Both the position numbers and the translations under genes were made by a program. The notes under the pieces were generated by a model. That model was not told the origin of the DNA, ran no database searches, and worked only from the letters and a program-made list of their open reading frames with translations. 64,000 nucleotides of DNA, from positions 50,953-114,952 of the forward strand of contig CAZTFF010000010.1 in NCBI GenBank assembly GCA_964612485.1, given 5' to 3'. Within the stretch, counting starts at the first letter, position 1. Each line of letters opens with the position of its first letter. The DNA is from JAFGNV01 sp964612485 (GTDB taxonomy: Bacteria > Chloroflexota > Anaerolineae > 4572-78 > J111). Positions 60,720-64,000 of this stretch are shown here, piece after piece.

Positions 60720-62579
60720 ATGTCAAAAAAAACTCTATCTCTCTTACCGCATCCCCAACACCTGACCTATCTGGAGGGAACATTTACCCTGCCCGACAAA
60801 CAATTAATGATACTTAATGCTGCCGACCCGCAAACCCTGTACGTCACGGGCCGCTGCGTGCAGCGCGCCCTGGAAAATCATGCCGGGGTCAATTGGCCTT
60901 TAGTGGCCGGAACCACCGTGCCACACGACCGCGTGGGGATGCGAATCAACATCGTTACCAACGGCACGCTCCATCCCCAGGGCTACACGCTGACCATCGC
61001 GCCCGGCGGTATTTCAATTGTGGGCAGCACGCCCGCCGGCGTATTTTACGGCGCGCAAACGCTGATCCAGATCGTGCAGCAGCGCGGCCACAGCCTACCC
61101 CTGCTCAACATCCGCGATTGGCCCGATTTCCCCAACCGGGGCGTCATGCTCGACATCAGCCGCGACAAAGTGCCTACTATGGACACCCTGTACCAATTGG
61201 TCGATAGATTGGCCGGCTGGAAAATCAACCAGTTTCAACTCTACACCGAACACACCTTTGCCTACCAAAATCATTCCGATGTCTGGGCCGAGGCGTCACC
61301 GTTGACGGGTGAAGAAATCCTGGCCCTCGACGCCTACTGCCGGGAGCGGTTTCTTGAACTGGTGCCCAACCAGAACACCTTTGGTCATATGCGGCGCTGG
61401 CTTATTCATGACCGCTACCGTCCCCTGGCCGAATGTCCCCATGGCTGTGATACCGGTCATCCTGAATGGGGTTATTTTGACGAACCCTTCACCCTCTGCC
61501 CCACCGACCCCGGCAGCCTGGACCTGATCCGCACTTTGCTCGATGAACTGCTACCCCATTTCAGCAGCCGTCACATCAATGTAGGCTGCGACGAAACCGT
61601 CGAACTGGGCCTGGGCCGCAGCGCGGACGCCGTTGCTCAACGCGGCCAAGGGCGCGTCTATCTGGATTACCTGCTCAAACTCTACCGCGAGGTTAAAGCC
61701 AGGGGGCGCACCATGCAATTTTGGGGCGACATCATCCTCAACTATCCCGACCTGATTTCCGACCTGCCGCCCGACGTGATCGCCATGGCCTGGGGCTACG
61801 AAGCCGACGACCCGCTGGAGGCGCACAGCACGCACTTCGCCGCCTCCGGCATTCCTTTTTATGTGTGTCCCGGCACGTCAAGTTGGAACAGCGTGGCCGG
61901 GCGCGCCGATAACGCGATCAAAAATCTGCAAATGGCCGCCGAAAGCGGTCTCAGGCACGGGGCCATCGGTTATCTCATCACCGATTGGGGCGACAACGGC
62001 CACTGGCAGCCGCTGCCGGCCAGCTATTTGGGTTTCAGCTACGGCGCGGCGTTAAGTTGGGCTTATGAAGCCAATCAAGCGCGGGACATTATATCGATGC
62101 TGGATATTCACGTTTTTGACGATTTTAATGGTATAATGGGCCGGCTGGCGGTTGGGTTGGGTAAAGCCCACCACCCGACGAATGTTCAACTGCACAACAG
62201 CACTATTCTGTTTCAACTTTTGCAGGAAAATCCGGAAGAAATTCGGAAAAGGGAGACGATCACCCAAACCAACCTGGAAAAAACGCTGGCTCAGATCGAT
62301 GAGCTTGCCGGCGATCTGGATAATCTTCAACTCAACCACGCCGATGGGGAACTCATTAAACGTGAGTACGCGTGGGTCATCAATATGCTGAAACATGCGT
62401 GTCGCCGAGGATTATGGGCGCTTGACCCCCGGCAACCGAATTTGCAGCCCCAACTGGCCGAGGAAGCCGACCACCTCATCGCCGAACACCGCGCTATCTG
62501 GCTGGCGCGCAACCGGCCCGGCGGGTTGAAAGATAGTGCGGCCCGGTTGGAGAAGATGCGGCAGGATTACGACGACTAA
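60720..62579 (+). CDS. Beta-N-acetylhexosaminidase, GH20
   Basis: A 619-residue glycosidase: an N-terminal GH20b-type domain (residues 1-125), then a TIM barrel starting with NRGVMLDISRDKVPTMDTLY and containing the catalytic pair D291-E292 in INVGCDETVELGLG. It releases terminal GlcNAc or GalNAc. There is no signal peptide, so it works in the cytoplasm on imported oligosaccharides. AAAGGAG precedes the ATG. The C-terminal 130 residues are helical and extra. Sixteen base pairs behind the PIG-L gene. Confidence 0.92.
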   Translation: MSKKTLSLLPHPQHLTYLEGTFTLPDKQLMILNAADPQTLYVTGRCVQRALENHAGVNWPLVAGTTVPHDRVGMRINIVTNGTLHPQGYTLTIAPGGISIVGSTPAGVFYGAQTLIQIVQQRGHSLPLLNIRDWPDFPNRGVMLDISRDKVPTMDTLYQLVDRLAGWKINQFQLYTEHTFAYQNHSDVWAEASPLTGEEILALDAYCRERFLELVPNQNTFGHMRRWLIHDRYRPLAECPHGCDTGHPEWGYFDEPFTLCPTDPGSLDLIRTLLDELLPHFSSRHINVGCDETVELGLGRSADAVAQRGQGRVYLDYLLKLYREVKARGRTMQFWGDIILNYPDLISDLPPDVIAMAWGYEADDPLEAHSTHFAASGIPFYVCPGTSSWNSVAGRADNAIKNLQMAAESGLRHGAIGYLITDWGDNGHWQPLPASYLGFSYGAALSWAYEANQARDIISMLDIHVFDDFNGIMGRLAVGLGKAHHPTNVQLHNSTILFQLLQENPEEIRKRETITQTNLEKTLAQIDELAGDLDNLQLNHADGELIKREYAWVINMLKHACRRGLWALDPRQPNLQPQLAEEADHLIAEHRAIWLARNRPGGLKDSAARLEKMRQDYDD

Positions 62580-62580
62580 A

Positions 62581-62636
62581 CAGAGTAGCAGGGTAGCAAG
62601 TAGCAAAGTCGCCACAGGTTTACACCTGCTACTCTG
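62581..62636. repeat. Palindromic repeat inside the amino-sugar operon
   Basis: CAGAGTAGCAGG (62581-62592) pairs with CCTGCTACTCTG (62625-62636) around a 32-base loop, starting one base after the GH20 stop and ending 31 bp before the SIS gene. REP-like; may stabilise or divide the transcript. Confidence 0.75.
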
Positions 62637-62667
62637 CTACCTTGATTACAATTTTGGAGACTGGATA

Positions 62668-63711
62668 ATGCACAAATCACTTTTACAACAAGAAATCGAA
62701 GAACAGCCCCTGGCGGCGGAACGTTTACTCACCGACGAGTTAGACAATATTGAGAAAATAGCCGCAGCGATTCGCGATTATAATCCCCGCTACATTAGCT
62801 TTGCGGCGCGCGGCACGTCCGATAACGCGGCCCGTTACGGCCAATATTTGTTTGGGGCGGCCAACCAGCTCTCGGTGGCGCTGGCTACGCCCTCGCTGTT
62901 TACGCAGTATGAGCGCCCGCCCAGCCTGGAACGAGCATTGGTGATCGGTATTTCCCAATCCGGCCAATCGCCCGATATTGTGTCGGTGCTGGCCGAAGGT
63001 CAAAAACAGGGCGCGTTGACACTGGCTATCACCAACAGCGCGGATTCCCCCCTGGCCGAAACCGCCCGCCATACCATCAATTTACAGGCCGGGCTGGAGC
63101 AAAGCCTGGCAGCAACCAAAACCTACACCACCTCACTGCTGGCCCTCTCGCTGTTGAGCGCGGCGCTGGCCGAACATGACTCGCGCCGGCAAACACTGGC
63201 CGAAATGCCCCAATTGATGAAGCAGATCATCGAAACCATCCCGGAAATTCTCAACAAATCCGTCCGCTACCGCTACATGGACGCCTGCGTGGTCATCAGC
63301 CGGGGGTATAATTACGCTACCGCGTTTGAAATTGCTCTCAAGCTCAAAGAGCTAACCTACGTGTTGAGCGAGCCGTATTCATCGGCGGATTTTAAACACG
63401 GGCCGCTGGCGCTGGTAGAGTATGGGTTCCCCGTGCTGGCTGTGGTTCCCGAAGGGGATATGACCGGCGAAATGTTAGACTTTTTACGGCAATTGCGGGA
63501 GCGGGAAGCGGAGTTGGTGGTCATCTCCGCGCTGGATGAAGCCCTGGCCCTGGCCCAAACGCCCTTACCGGTTCCGACAAGCATGCCGGAATGGGCCTCA
63601 CCCCTGATCAATGTGATTCCCGGCCAGATTTTTGCCTGGGGTCTGACCCTGGCCAAAGGCTACGATCCCGACCACCCGCGCGGCCTGCGCAAAGTCACGC
63701 TCACCAAGTGA
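62668..63711 (+). CDS. SIS-domain sugar isomerase/deaminase (GlmS isomerase-like)
   Basis: A 347-residue protein made of two SIS domains as in the isomerase half of GlmS: ISFAARGTSDNAARYGQYLF, IGISQSGQSPDIVSVL, YSSADFKHGPLALVEYGFPV and the C-terminal KGYDPDHPRGLRKVTLTK. There is no glutaminase domain. In such loci these proteins act as glucosamine-6-phosphate deaminases/isomerases, linking GlcN-6-P to fructose-6-P. The ATG at 62668 has TTGGAGA upstream; the longer frame starts inside the GH20 gene. Confidence 0.9.
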   Translation: MHKSLLQQEIEEQPLAAERLLTDELDNIEKIAAAIRDYNPRYISFAARGTSDNAARYGQYLFGAANQLSVALATPSLFTQYERPPSLERALVIGISQSGQSPDIVSVLAEGQKQGALTLAITNSADSPLAETARHTINLQAGLEQSLAATKTYTTSLLALSLLSAALAEHDSRRQTLAEMPQLMKQIIETIPEILNKSVRYRYMDACVVISRGYNYATAFEIALKLKELTYVLSEPYSSADFKHGPLALVEYGFPVLAVVPEGDMTGEMLDFLRQLREREAELVVISALDEALALAQTPLPVPTSMPEWASPLINVIPGQIFAWGLTLAKGYDPDHPRGLRKVTLTK

Positions 63712-63753
63712 ATACAATATCCGGCCAACCTGGAACCCAAGAGAGTATACAAT

Positions 63754-63814
63754 CCGCGAAGAGCGCGAAGGTACGCAAAGAAAAAACTTAGCGTATCTTC
63801 GCCGCTCTTGGCGG
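63754..63814. repeat. Long palindromic repeat after the SIS gene
   Basis: Nested arms CCGCGAAGAGCG / CGCTCTTGGCGG and CGAAGGTACGC / GCGTATCTTCG, each with one mismatch, around an A-rich loop. Related to the element at 44645 in reverse orientation. It lies in the 174-bp gap before the second PIG-L gene and may end the upstream transcript. Confidence 0.75.
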
Positions 63815-63885
63815 ACTCAAAATTTCCCACTCAAAAAGCAAGCAAACACTTTGAGATCCGAGATCCGGCTACTGAAAAAGGTAAA

Positions 63886-64000
63886 ATGAGCTACCAACAT
63901 ATTTACCTCTCTCCCCATTATGATGATGCCGCGTTGTCGTGCGGTGGAACCATTCATCGCCAGACGCAGGCCGGCGAATCCGTGTTGGTGATGACAATTT
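63886..64000 (+). CDS. PIG-L/LmbE-family deacetylase, 5' part only
   Basis: The first 38 residues of a second PIG-L-type protein: YQHIYLSPHYDDAALSCGG has the P-H-x-D-D metal motif right at the N-terminus, followed by VLVMTI. The gene continues past the window. AAAAAGG precedes the ATG. It differs from the first PIG-L protein of the locus, whose motif is A-H-x-D-D preceded by 30 residues. Confidence 0.82.
   Translation, partial: MSYQHIYLSPHYDDAALSCGGTIHRQTQAGESVLVMTI

Overview
The window is a piece of a bacterial chromosome most likely from Chloroflexota (Anaerolineae-like). This is an inference from moderately high GC, many lipoproteins with proline/threonine 'TPTATPT' stalks, ETF and carotenoid genes, the abundance of sensor proteins, and numerous small palindromic repeats between genes. 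No rRNA, tRNA, CRISPR array, phage module or replication origin was seen. One MFS gene runs off the left edge and one PIG-L deacetylase off the right edge.

Layout. 0-6.2 kb: MFS transporter, GNAT acetyltransferase, small membrane protein, and an etfB-etfA-acyl-CoA dehydrogenase operon. 6.2-9.6 kb: a decayed transposase end, a VWA-domain lipoprotein and a broken IS21 istA remnant. 9.7-16.1 kb: a compact LacI-controlled sugar operon (regulator, binding protein, two permeases, FAD oxidoreductase) with three copies of one operator palindrome and a clear terminator. 16.1-21.4 kb: an accessory island of broken genes and IS ends, with a ThuA-like gene, a compositionally distinct 816-residue lipoprotein and, just downstream of that lipoprotein in the right orientation, a 133-bp structure with the hallmarks of an integron attC site. 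21.4-27.4 kb: a thioredoxin-VKOR fusion and a three-gene GAF-kinase/receiver signalling operon.

27.5-37.6 kb: a regulator joining a transposase-type helix-turn-helix to a Crp/Fnr protein, followed by a redox/sulfur/metal set: DUF1858, DUF4213-DUF364, a CoA-disulfide-reductase-like flavoprotein, an LPETG-anchored double rhodanese, a universal stress protein, radical SAM, TrmO-like, MBL-fold and two NifX-like proteins. 37.8-48.5 kb: housekeeping metabolism (quinone oxidoreductase, glyoxalase, tartrate/malate dehydrogenase, Gfo/Idh), a FemAB-like protein, a RodZ-like protein, and hutH-hutI-hutG without hutU. 48.7-52.9 kb: a membrane pseudokinase with a PKD domain plus a UbiB-type kinase. 53-57 kb: crtB-crtI-carotenoid oxygenase. 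57.2-64 kb: a ROK-regulated amino-sugar locus (ROK-like kinase, two PIG-L deacetylases, GH20 hexosaminidase, SIS isomerase).

The strongest candidates for something undescribed are the attC-like cassette, the transposase-HTH/Crp fusion with its neighbours, and the adaptor-like pseudokinase-PKD receptor. All calls rest on reading motifs by eye; no database search was run.
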